Position numbers and translations under genes: made by a program
The notes under the pieces: generated by a model
Told to the model about the DNA's origin: nothing
Database searches by the model: none
Seen by the model: only the letters and a program-made list of their open reading frames with translations
Shown: one piece after another, positions 1 to 5,586 of the stretch
Numbering within the stretch: position 1 is the stretch's first letter
Layout: every line of letters starts with the position of its first letter
From: Gammaproteobacteria bacterium
GTDB taxonomy: Bacteria > Pseudomonadota > Gammaproteobacteria > Pseudomonadales > Halieaceae
DNA: 5,586 nt
Direction: 5' to 3'
Assembly: GCA_029859085.1 (NCBI GenBank)
Contig: JAOUDU010000218.1
Span: 1-5,586, forward strand

Positions 1-186
1 CTCATCGGCGGACATATGCAGATGGCGGGCGATGGCTTGCAGGCTTTCATCCGACACCCAGCCGCGATGGGCCTGCACGATTTTCAGGGCATCGATCGCG
101 ACCGCCGAGCGGTAGGGCACGTGGGCGATCTCCGCGTCGATCTCGGTGATCTCCTCCTCGCTCAGCACAGGTATCAATTCGCTCAT
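1..186 (-). CDS. nuoE: NADH-quinone oxidoreductase subunit E (NuoE), N-terminal part, cut by window edge
   Basis: Only the first 62 residues are visible; the gene runs off the left edge. In complex I this subunit carries the [2Fe-2S] cluster N1a in a thioredoxin-like domain and sits with NuoF in the cytoplasmic NADH-oxidising module. The visible part is the helical N-terminal region. It contains the family stretch ALKIVQAHRGWVSD (residues 33-46), which closely resembles the ALKIVQ..RGWVPD of E. coli NuoE. The four cysteine ligands lie beyond the window, so the cluster cannot be checked. The ATG is 4 nt after the nuoCD stop codon. Only a weak GGTGA lies upstream, overlapping the nuoCD stop, so translational coupling to nuoCD is likely (inference). 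Identity rests on the family match and on operon position. Confidence 0.93.
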   Translation of the reverse strand, partial: MSELIPVLSEEEITEIDAEIAHVPYRSAVAIDALKIVQAHRGWVSDESLQAIARHLHMSADE

Positions 187-190
187 GCCA

Positions 191-1938
191 TCACCGGTCC
201 ACATCCGCCATCACGAAGTCGATGCTGGCGATGATCGCGATCAGGTCGGGAATCATCAGGCCGCGGCTGATCAGCGGGATCTGCTGCAGCGCCGGGAAAG
301 AGGGCGTGCGTATGCGGGTGCGGTAGGAGGAGGTGCCGCCGTCGCTCACCAGGTGGTAGCTGTTGATGCCCTTGGTGGCCTCTATCGGGAAGGAGGCCTC
401 CCCCGCGGGGATCACCGGCCCCCAGCTGACGTTGAGGAAATGATGGATCAGGGTCTCGATGTCCTGCAGCGTCCGTTCCTTCGGCGGCGGGGTGGTCAGG
501 CGGTGGTCGCTCTTGTAGGGCCCCTCCGGCATATTGTCCAGGCACTGGCGGACGATGCGCAGGCTCTGGCGTATTTCCTCCACCCGGACCACGGCCCGGT
601 CGTAGCTGTCGCCCTTGTGCGCAACCGGCACCTCGAACTCGAACTGGTCGTAGCCGCCGTAGGGACGGTCCCGGCGCAGGTCGAAGTCCATGCCGGTGGC
701 TCGCAGGGACGGGCCGGTGATGCCCCACTCAAGCGCCTCCCTGGTACTGTAACTGCCGATGCCGACGGTGCGCTGCTTGAGTATGCTGTTGTCCATGGCC
801 ATGACCTGGTAGTGGTCCAGCCGCGCCGGCATGCTGTCGATGAATTCACGCACCAGCCGGTCCCAGCCCCGGGGCAGGTCCTGGGCCACCCCGCCGATAC
901 GGAACCAGGCGGGGTGCATGCGCCCGCCGGTGATGGCCTCGATGATGCCGAACAGGCGCTCGCGGTCGGCGAACATGTAGAACACCGGTGACATCTGTCC
1001 CACGTCCTGGGCGAAGGTGCCGTAGAACACCAGGTGGCTGGATATCCGGAACAGCTCGGCCAGCATGATGCGGATCACTTTGGCCCGGTCTGGCACTTTG
1101 ATCCCCGCGAGGGTTTCCACCGCCATCACATAGGCCAGGTTGTTCATGACACCGCCCAGGTAATCGATGCGGTCGGTATAGGGAATGAACGAGTGCCAGC
1201 TCTGGCGCTCCCCCATTTTCTCGGCCCCCCGGTGGTGGTAGCCGATGTCGGGCACCGCGTCCACTACCACCTCGCCGTCCAGTTGCAGCACGATGCGGAA
1301 CACACCGTGCACCGAGGGGTGATTGGGGCCGAGGTTCAGGAACATGAATTCCGTGTCCGCCGTGGCCCGCGACAGGCCCCATTCCTCGGGTTTGAACAGC
1401 AGGGCCTGCTGCTCGGCATCCTGTCTTTCGGGGTCGAGGCTGAAGGGCTCCATCTCGGTGGCCCGTGCCGGGTGATCCTTGCGCAGCGCGTGGCCCACCC
1501 AGGTGGGCGGCAGCAGTATGCGCCGCAGGTTGGGGTGGCCGCTGAAGCTGATGCCGTACATGTCCCAGGCCTCGCGCTCGTACCAGTTCGCGTTGGGCCA
1601 GATCTGCACCGCTGAGGGAACAGTGCTATCGGCATCGCTCACCGCGACCTTGAGCCGGATCTCCTCCCGGCCGGCGAGATTGAACAGGTGGTAGATCACC
1701 GTGAAGTCGCTCGCCGCCGCGGGTTTGTGTTCCCGCAGTCGCTCGTCCATGCCGAACAGGTCGAGCAGCATCGGGAAGCGCGGCTTGAGGTGCGCGAGCA
1801 CGTCGAGAATCTGCTCCTGGCCACCCACAGCGTGGGGGTGTTGTCGGGCGTGGGCTGCTGCACAAACGCGCTCGCACCGAAGCGGGCGAACAGGTCGTCC
1901 ACCGCGCTGTCTGTGCTCAACACCTGTGCCTGCTGCAT
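191..1938 (-). CDS. nuoCD: Fused NADH-quinone oxidoreductase subunit C/D (NuoCD), reading frame interrupted near 1819-1820
   Basis: This is the fused 30-kDa/49-kDa subunit of complex I, in the peripheral arm at the quinone site. From the ATG at 1938 the first 40 codons match NuoC, including [11 protein letters not shown] and TLWVA. The match then continues one frame over, from [11 protein letters not shown] to the stop at 191-193. Adding one C on the minus strand at 1819-1820 gives [12 protein letters not shown], close to E. coli VWIKREQLLEV, and a 582-residue protein of family-typical length (E. coli and Pseudomonas are near 593-600). The NuoC domain covers about 1-190, with [14 protein letters not shown] near 116-129. 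The NuoD domain covers about 200-582. Its GPNHPSVHG (His near 207 and 211) and [10 protein letters not shown] (Tyr near 254) motifs carry the quinone-site His and Tyr known in this family. A GGAG site 6 nt upstream supports the ATG at 1938. A GTG at 1828 opens the long downstream frame but would remove conserved N-terminal NuoC sequence. The cause may be a sequencing or assembly error or a real mutation. Confidence 0.93.
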
Positions 1939-1944
1939 GCCTGT

Positions 1945-1948
1945 CTCC
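1945..1948 (-). promoter_or_regulatory. Ribosome-binding site of nuoCD
   Basis: GGAG on the minus strand lies 6 nt before the ATG at 1938. This supports 1938 as the true start of nuoCD rather than the GTG at 1828, which opens the long downstream frame. It matters because the region between these two starts is where the reading frame breaks. Confidence 0.7.
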
Positions 1949-1995
1949 GGGCTGGTCGGGCCTCGTTGTTATGTAATGACCGTGTGCAAAATTGT

Positions 1996-2643
1996 CTAAA
2001 CCTCGTCGGGGCTGCGCAACTCCGTGGCCCGGTTCCTCTGCGCCTGTAACAGGTCGCGCCGGGCGGGCAGGTCCGGCTTGACGATGCGCTGGTCGCCCGC
2101 CACCCAGCTCAGCGGGCGGCGCTCCTGCCCGATCGCGTCCTGCAACATCATCAGGCCCTGCATCAGCGCCTCGGGACGGGGCGGGCAGCCCGGCACGTAC
2201 ACGTCGACCGGGATGAATTTATCCACCCCCTGGACCACGCTGTAGATATCGTACATGCCGCCGGAGTTGGCGCAGGAGCCCATCGAGATGATCCAGCGCG
2301 GCTCCAGCAACTGGTCGTACAGATGCTGTACCACCGGCGCCATCTTGCGGAACACGGTGCCGGAGATGACCATCAGGTCTGCCTGGCGCGGCGTGGCGCG
2401 GATAACCTCCGAGCCGAAGCGGGCGATGTCGTGGCGGCTGGTAAAGGACGTGGCCATTTCCACGTAGCAGCAGGACAGGCCGAAGTTGAACGGCCACAGG
2501 GAGTGGGCCCGGCCCCAGGCGATCAGGTCCTCCAGCCGGGCGAAGAAGACGTTGCGCCGGACCTGGTCCTCAATGCTGTCCCGAGAACTTCCCGGTGCCG
2601 AACTGGCAATGACATCTCCGGGCTTGCTCAGGCTCCACTCCAT
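1996..2643 (-). CDS. nuoB: NADH-quinone oxidoreductase subunit B (NuoB), complete
   Basis: This 215-residue subunit holds the terminal [4Fe-4S] cluster N2, which passes electrons to quinone at the interface with NuoD. The four expected cysteine ligands are all present: the adjacent pair Cys58-Cys59 in GLSCCYVEM, Cys124 in MGSCANSGG and Cys153 in [10 protein letters not shown]. Other family stretches are [30 protein letters not shown] and [15 protein letters not shown]. Residues 1-25 and the charged tail after about 190 are variable, as is common. The start ATG shares its A with the nuoA stop codon (TGATG). A strong GGAGGTG site at 2652-2658 lies 8 nt upstream. A 57-nt spacer (1939-1995) separates its TAG stop from nuoCD, the widest gap inside the visible operon. 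No defect is seen. Confidence 0.98.
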   Translation of the reverse strand: MEWSLSKPGDVIASSAPGSSRDSIEDQVRRNVFFARLEDLIAWGRAHSLWPFNFGLSCCYVEMATSFTSRHDIARFGSEVIRATPRQADLMVISGTVFRKMAPVVQHLYDQLLEPRWIISMGSCANSGGMYDIYSVVQGVDKFIPVDVYVPGCPPRPEALMQGLMMLQDAIGQERRPLSWVAGDQRIVKPDLPARRDLLQAQRNRATELRSPDEV

Positions 2644-3062
2644 CAGTGCTGCACCTCCGGGTGCGGGGTTTCCCGCACCTTGCCCGTGCGGGTCTTGAGT
2701 CCCCAGTCGAGGGCGCCGGTGCTGAGTTCATAGACCAGGGCCACGCCGAGGACGAGTATGAATGCGGCAACGGCGGCGAAACCCTCCCAGCCGAGTTCAA
2801 AGAACGCCACGGCCCAGGCAAAGATGAAGACGGTTTCCAGGTCGAAGATAACGAAGAAGATGGCCACCAGGTAAAACTCCACGGCCATGTGAATCTGGGG
2901 CGAGCCCACCGACAACACGCCGGATTCGAAGGGCATATTGGTGGCCTTGTTGGCCCGTGGCTGGCCCAGCAGGAAGGACAATCCCAGCATGGTCGCCACC
3001 AGCAGCAGCACCGCGATGAAGTAGACCACGAAGGGCCAGAGCGATGTCGCCGCCTCACTCAA
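2643..3062 (-). CDS. nuoA: NADH-quinone oxidoreductase subunit A (NuoA), first gene of the operon, TTG start
   Basis: This small membrane subunit lies at the junction of the peripheral and membrane arms of complex I. From the TTG at 3062 the protein has 139 residues, close to the usual length of about 137-147. Three hydrophobic segments are visible, at about 8-32, 60-88 and 94-113. Family marks are PFESG at 44-48 and [17 protein letters not shown] at 63-79. Asp74 and Glu76 correspond to the membrane acidic pair studied in E. coli NuoA. I chose the TTG because GAGGA lies 8 nt upstream and the protein then begins just before the first membrane segment. The frame stays open upstream to a GTG at 3227, but that 55-codon extension has mixed third positions and resembles no NuoA N-terminus. 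Start choice is an inference; gene identity is firm. Confidence 0.95.
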   Translation of the reverse strand: MSEAATSLWPFVVYFIAVLLLVATMLGLSFLLGQPRANKATNMPFESGVLSVGSPQIHMAVEFYLVAIFFVIFDLETVFIFAWAVAFFELGWEGFAAVAAFILVLGVALVYELSTGALDWGLKTRTGKVRETPHPEVQH

Positions 3063-3070
3063 ATGGCGGT

Positions 3071-3075
3071 TCCTC
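3071..3075 (-). promoter_or_regulatory. Ribosome-binding site that selects the TTG start of nuoA
   Basis: GAGGA on the minus strand is followed after 8 nt by TTG (3062-3060). No in-frame ATG lies close by, and the next in-frame start candidates upstream (GTG 3227, ATG 3218) give an atypical N-terminal extension. This site is the main argument for the TTG start. Confidence 0.65.
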
Positions 3076-3289
3076 GCGGGGGCTGTGGCAAGGGCAGGGT
3101 GGGTGAATGGGAGAATAAAGAAGTGGCGGGCAGTTCGCGCACGGCGATCTGTCGGTGTGTTGGCGCCACTGTTGCGCGTCCCAGCATTGGAGCTCCATAG
3201 ATCCCGAAGGTCTTGCATGGAGGCCACTCGCCCGTACTACCAACCGCTTGGGTAAGTAAATCGACCTGGTACAGTTACCACTTGGAACG

Positions 3290-3306
3290 CCTCGACTCTA
3301 GCGAGG
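3290..3306. repeat. Short inverted repeat, 5-bp arms
   Basis: CCTCG and CGAGG flank a 7-nt centre. It overlaps the candidate nuo -10 element, so it could be an operator half-site pair or a weak RNA hairpin. No T-run follows on the plus strand. Arms this short arise by chance. Confidence 0.25.
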
Positions 3307-3323
3307 TTGAAAACCAAACGCAA
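3295..3323 (-). promoter_or_regulatory. Candidate sigma-70 promoter of the nuo operon
   Basis: On the minus strand TTGCGT (3323-3318) and TAGAGT (3300-3295) are separated by exactly 17 nt. Matches to the consensus are 3 of 6 and 4 of 6, so it is a weak candidate. If used, the nuo transcript would have a leader of roughly 225 nt before nuoA. It could be a chance match. Confidence 0.25.
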
Positions 3324-3331
3324 GAAACTCG

Positions 3332-3342
3332 CGCAAATTGCG
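3332..3342. repeat. Short near-perfect palindrome CGCAA-A-TTGCG
   Basis: Five-base arms flank a single central base. It lies just upstream of the candidate -35 of nuo on the minus strand, a place where an activator or repressor could bind. No known operator is recognised. Confidence 0.25.
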
Positions 3343-3405
3343 GTGGGCTGGTTAGATTTTGAGCAGTTCGTGTGGTCAGGATTCAATGGCACCGTGACGG
3401 GCCCC

Positions 3406-3425
3406 GCAGCGCGCTTCGCAGCGCG
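3406..3425. repeat. Direct repeat GCAGCGCG, two copies with 12-nt period
   Basis: GCAGCGCG occurs at 3406-3413 and again at 3418-3425. The same stretch can also pair as CGCGC (3410-3414) with GCGCG (3421-3425) around a 6-nt loop. It overlaps the candidate -35 element of sixA. A regulatory role is only a possibility. Confidence 0.3.
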
Positions 3426-3442
3426 AACTTATGCTTTACAAT
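3415..3442 (+). promoter_or_regulatory. Candidate sigma-70 promoter of sixA and the M20 peptidase gene
   Basis: TTCGCA (3415-3420) and TACAAT (3437-3442) are 16 nt apart. The -10 matches 5 of 6 consensus bases and the -35 matches 4 of 6. A start near 3449 would leave a leader of about 20 nt with the GGAG site. The position is plausible, but it is an unaided visual call. Confidence 0.4.
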
Positions 3443-3456
3443 CAGCAGACAACTTT

Positions 3457-3460
3457 GGAG
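3457..3460 (+). promoter_or_regulatory. Ribosome-binding site of sixA
   Basis: GGAG lies 8 nt before the ATG at 3469. It decides the start of sixA against the longer open frame, which begins at a TTG at 3307 and would add 54 residues ahead of the phosphatase fold. Confidence 0.7.
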
Positions 3461-3468
3461 CACAGCCC

Positions 3469-3963
3469 ATGAAAACCCTGCACCTGCTGCGCCATGCGAA
3501 ATCGTCCTGGGACGAGCCGGGGCTGTCGGACCGGGAGCGGGGCCTGAACAAGCGCGGCGAGCGGGACGCGCCGCGCATGGGTGAGGCGCTGGCCCAACGC
3601 ATCGCGCCGATGGCGATCGACGTGAGTCCCGCGCGGCGGGCGCAGCTCACCCTCGAGGGACTGTGCGACGGCTGGCCGGCGCTGGGCGAGATTGAGCACG
3701 TTACGGATGAAGACCTGTACACGTTCTCCGCCGAGGATTTGTTTGACTGGCTGCGGGCGCGGGATGACCAGCGGCAGGCACTGTTTATCATCGGCCACAA
3801 TCCCGCACTGACGGACCTGGCCAATGCGCTGGCCGCGGACGACGGCCTCGCCAACCTGCCGACGGCCGGTTACCTGGAGCTCTCCCTGCAGATTGACCGC
3901 TGGCGGGACTTGCGGCAAGGTTGCGGCTCAATCCAATTCAGTTTGTTTCCCCGCCAACTGTAA
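3469..3963 (+). CDS. sixA: SixA-like phosphohistidine phosphatase (histidine phosphatase superfamily)
   Basis: This 164-residue cytoplasmic protein is close in length to E. coli SixA (161). SixA removes phosphate from phosphohistidine in proteins, with the ArcB phosphotransfer domain and the nitrogen phosphotransferase protein NPr as known E. coli targets. The superfamily catalytic motif is LLRHAKSSW, with Arg8 and His9; His9 would form the phosphohistidine intermediate. SPARRAQLT (53-61) supplies the second basic site, and IIGHNPALTDLAN (107-119) carries the second active-site histidine, His110. LSDRERGLNKRGERDA (19-34) is typical of the SixA branch (COG2062). The start is set by the methionine directly before the first strand and by the GGAG site. 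The M20 peptidase gene follows after 33 nt. No histidine kinase or phosphotransfer protein is visible nearby, so its substrate here is unknown. The specific SixA assignment is slightly less certain than the superfamily. Confidence 0.9.
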   Translation: MKTLHLLRHAKSSWDEPGLSDRERGLNKRGERDAPRMGEALAQRIAPMAIDVSPARRAQLTLEGLCDGWPALGEIEHVTDEDLYTFSAEDLFDWLRARDDQRQALFIIGHNPALTDLANALAADDGLANLPTAGYLELSLQIDRWRDLRQGCGSIQFSLFPRQL

Positions 3964-3996
3964 CCAGCGCCGGGGTTGCGCTAACGGAGAGTTCCC

Positions 3997-5391
3997 ATGG
4001 CCCGCAGTCCCGCCACTGTTTTTTTTGCATTCCTGCTGGCGTTCTGGGTCGGTGGTGCCAGCGCATCGCCCGCCGAGCGCCTGGGGCAGGCGGTGCGTTT
4101 CAAGACCATCAGCTACCAGGATCACGACCAGATTGACTACACCGAGTTCGAGGCATTCCAGCAGTTCCTGCGGGAATCCTTTCCGCTGGTGTTCAGTGAA
4201 CTGGCTGTGGAGACGGTGAATGATTACAGCCTGCTGCTGCGCTGGGCGGGTAGCGACCCGTCCCTGCCACCGGTGTTGCTGACAGCCCATATGGACGTGG
4301 TGCCGGTGGAGCCGGGCACGGAGCAGGACTGGCAGCACCCGCCCTTTGCGGGGGTGGTGGCGGATGGGCGCATCTACGGGCGCGGCACGCTCGATGACAA
4401 GATGGGCCTGATGGGGCTGCTGGAGGCGGCCGAGCAGTTGCTGGAGCAGGGTTTTGCCCCGGCCCGGGGGATCGTTTTCGCTTTCGGCCACGATGAGGAG
4501 ATCAGCGGCAGGAGAGGGGCAACAGCCCTGGCCGCGCGTATGCGCGAACTCGGGCTGCACTTTGCGTGGATGGCGGATGAGGGCGGCATGCTGGTGTCTG
4601 ACAATCCCCTGCTGGCCGGCAAAACCATGGCGATGGTGAATATCGCGGAGAAGGGTTACCTGACCCTGCTCCTGCAGACCACCGGGGAGGGCGGGCACTC
4701 TTCCAATCCGCCGGCGGTCAGCACGATCGGGCGCCTGGCCAATGCGGTCGCACGGGTCGAGGCCAGCCCGTTTCCGCCGCGGCTGGTGCCGCCGGTGGAG
4801 GCAATGCTGGTGGCGCTGGCGCCGCAAATGGGACAGCCCGAGCGCTTCGTGTTCGAGAACCTGTGGCTGACCGGGCCCCTGGTGGCGCGCAATATGGCCG
4901 GGGCGCGCATCACTGCCCCCTTCGTGCGCACGACCACGGCGCTCACCATGTTCAATGCGGGGGTCAAGGAGAACGTGGTGCCGCAGCATGCCGAGGCGCG
5001 GATCAATTTTCGGCTGTTGCCCGGTGACACCCCCGACGACGTGGTGGCCCATGTCCGTGAGGTCGTCGACGACCCGCTGGTGGAAATCAGTTACGACAAA
5101 TGGGACGAGATGCCGCCGGTGGCGGAGTACCCCGGCGGTGGTTATGCGGTGCTGCAGGCGGCAATCGAGAGCGTCTACCCCGAGGCCGTGGTGGTGCCAT
5201 CGATGCTGATGGCGGTCACGGACACCCGCCATTACATCGACCTGGTGGACAACCAGTACCGCTTCCAGGGGGTGGAAGTCGCCACCAGCCAGGCCACCTC
5301 CATTCACGGGACCGACGAGTATGTGGGGGTGGCAAGCTATGAAAAATCGATTGATATCGCCCGGAAAATTATCGAGCTGGCCGCGCAATAG
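3997..5391 (+). CDS. Exported M20-family zinc metallopeptidase, carboxypeptidase S / PM20D1-like
   Basis: The 464-residue product begins with a probable Sec signal peptide: a hydrophobic core at about 7-20 and a likely cut after ASA at 23. It should therefore act in the periplasm or outside. The M20 di-zinc site is complete: AHMD (His98, Asp100), GRGTLDDK (Asp133, bridging), HDEE (Glu167 catalytic base, Glu168), ADEGG (Asp194) and SIHGTDEY (His437). The dimerisation domain spans about 215-365, with GGHSSNPP (His234). The sequence VVPVEPGTEQDWQHPPF, then IYGRGTLDDK and the GHDEE and DEGG motifs, resembles carboxypeptidase S and PM20D1. Known members cleave C-terminal residues from small peptides or make and break N-acyl amino acids. 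The substrate here cannot be read from the sequence. GGAG at 3986-3989, 7 nt before the ATG, supports the start. It is probably co-transcribed with sixA. Confidence 0.93.
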   Translation: MARSPATVFFAFLLAFWVGGASASPAERLGQAVRFKTISYQDHDQIDYTEFEAFQQFLRESFPLVFSELAVETVNDYSLLLRWAGSDPSLPPVLLTAHMDVVPVEPGTEQDWQHPPFAGVVADGRIYGRGTLDDKMGLMGLLEAAEQLLEQGFAPARGIVFAFGHDEEISGRRGATALAARMRELGLHFAWMADEGGMLVSDNPLLAGKTMAMVNIAEKGYLTLLLQTTGEGGHSSNPPAVSTIGRLANAVARVEASPFPPRLVPPVEAMLVALAPQMGQPERFVFENLWLTGPLVARNMAGARITAPFVRTTTALTMFNAGVKENVVPQHAEARINFRLLPGDTPDDVVAHVREVVDDPLVEISYDKWDEMPPVAEYPGGGYAVLQAAIESVYPEAVVVPSMLMAVTDTRHYIDLVDNQYRFQGVEVATSQATSIHGTDEYVGVASYEKSIDIARKIIELAAQ

Positions 5392-5396
5392 GGGAG

Positions 5397-5413
5397 CCCG
5401 GCCGCCGGCCGGG
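5397..5413. terminator. GC-rich hairpin between converging genes, possible terminator without a T-run
   Basis: CCCGGCC and GGCCGGG form a 7-bp stem with a 3-nt loop, starting 5 nt after the M20 peptidase stop. It sits in the 38-nt gap before the stop of the convergent gene. No T-run follows on either strand, so intrinsic termination is uncertain; it may simply stabilise transcript ends. Confidence 0.4.
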
Positions 5414-5429
5414 GCGGTTCCACTGCCTG

Positions 5430-5586
5430 CTAGAGCTGTACCGTGGACAGGTCGATATCGTAGGCACCCGGCTGCAGGCTCCTGGCGATGGCCAGGGGCT
5501 CGGCGTCCGGGTCGGTGGGCGGCTCGCTCAGGTCTACCAGCCGGGGCTCCCGGAGCCGGTACTTGCGCTGGTCCAGCAGCATCAGT
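5430..5586 (-). CDS. C-terminal 51 residues of an unrecognised protein, cut by window edge
   Basis: A minus-strand frame enters from the right edge and ends with TAG at 5432-5430. It reads roughly LMLLDQRKYRLREPRLVD, then SEPPTDPDAEPLA, and ends with YDIDLSTVQL. Nearly every codon ends in G or C, as in the real genes of this window, which argues for true coding. The visible part is polar and proline-rich, with no membrane segment, cysteine or known motif. I do not recognise the family. It converges on the M20 peptidase gene with a 38-nt gap, so it belongs to a separate transcription unit. Confidence 0.65.
   Translation of the reverse strand, partial: LMLLDQRKYRLREPRLVDLSEPPTDPDAEPLAIARSLQPGAYDIDLSTVQL

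Larger units (their letters stand above)
3063..3468. other. Divergent intergenic region between the nuo operon and sixA
   Basis: This 406-nt stretch holds no gene I can support. It must contain promoters for both the nuo operon (minus strand) and the sixA pair (plus strand). Codon third positions in the open frames here are mixed, unlike the G/C-rich neighbours, and AT-richer patches occur at about 3238-3290 and 3307-3360. I searched by eye for a tRNA, since a tRNA-Leu precedes nuo in some Gammaproteobacteria, but found no convincing T-arm (GGTTCRANTCC) on either strand. Short symmetric elements and candidate promoters are listed separately. Confidence 0.8.

Noticed and set aside
146..991. 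Open frame of 281 codons on the plus strand, opposite nuoCD
   Set aside because: It lies antisense to well-conserved NuoD sequence, has a His/Val/Ala/Gly/Asp-rich composition and shows no family features.
1811..1828. Programmed ribosomal frameshift in nuoCD
   Set aside because: An SD-like AGGAG is present, but there is no X XXY YYZ slippery sequence or obvious stop-codon stall, and nuoCD is not known to use recoding. A missing base is simpler.
1939..1995. Internal promoter in the nuoB-nuoCD spacer
   Set aside because: The spacer is AT-richer than its surroundings and holds TTGCAC and TACATA, but these are only about 8 nt apart, so they do not form a sigma-70 promoter.
3228..3306. Possible tRNA upstream of the nuo operon
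   Set aside because: A tRNA-Leu lies near nuo in some Gammaproteobacteria, but neither strand shows a convincing T-arm, anticodon arm and acceptor stem together.
3307..3468. N-terminal extension of sixA from a TTG at 3307
   Set aside because: The phosphatase fold begins at the methionine at 3469, which has a GGAG site 8 nt upstream; the added 54 residues have no counterpart in SixA proteins and would cover the candidate promoter.
3928..5388. Open frame of 486 codons on the minus strand, opposite the M20 peptidase gene
   Set aside because: It is the antisense shadow of a GC-rich gene: rich in His, Arg, Gln and Gly, with no recognisable motif, while the plus strand carries a complete M20 active site.

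Overview
The window looks like chromosomal DNA from a GC-rich Gammaproteobacterium. The reasons are a nuoC-nuoD fusion gene of the Escherichia/Pseudomonas type, strong G/C preference at third codon positions, and a SixA-type phosphatase. A genus cannot be named from this sequence.

The left part (1 to about 3062) is the start of an operon for respiratory complex I (NADH:quinone oxidoreductase), read on the minus strand in the order nuoA, nuoB, nuoCD, nuoE. The genes are tightly packed: nuoA and nuoB share one base, nuoB and nuoCD are 57 nt apart, and nuoCD and nuoE are 4 nt apart. nuoE leaves through the left edge, so the rest of the operon (expected nuoF to nuoN) lies outside. NuoA is a membrane-arm subunit. 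NuoB carries cluster N2, NuoCD forms the quinone-facing connecting part, and NuoE starts the NADH-dehydrogenase module. The notable point is nuoCD: its reading frame is broken by one apparently missing base near 1819-1820. Both halves match the NuoC family, and one added base would give a normal 582-residue protein.

A 406-nt divergent intergenic region (3063-3468) separates the nuo operon from two plus-strand genes. It holds the ribosome-binding sites and candidate promoters for both directions and a few short symmetric repeats, with no gene that I can support.

The right part (3469-5391) holds a sixA-like phosphohistidine phosphatase gene. It is followed 33 nt later by a gene for an exported M20-family zinc metallopeptidase resembling carboxypeptidase S/PM20D1. 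The two are probably co-transcribed. A GC-rich hairpin follows, and then the C-terminal 51 residues of an unrecognised convergent minus-strand gene that enters from the right edge.

I see no mobile element, CRISPR array, tRNA, rRNA or defence system. Apart from the nuoCD frame break this is ordinary housekeeping DNA, and I do not find a previously undescribed system here.
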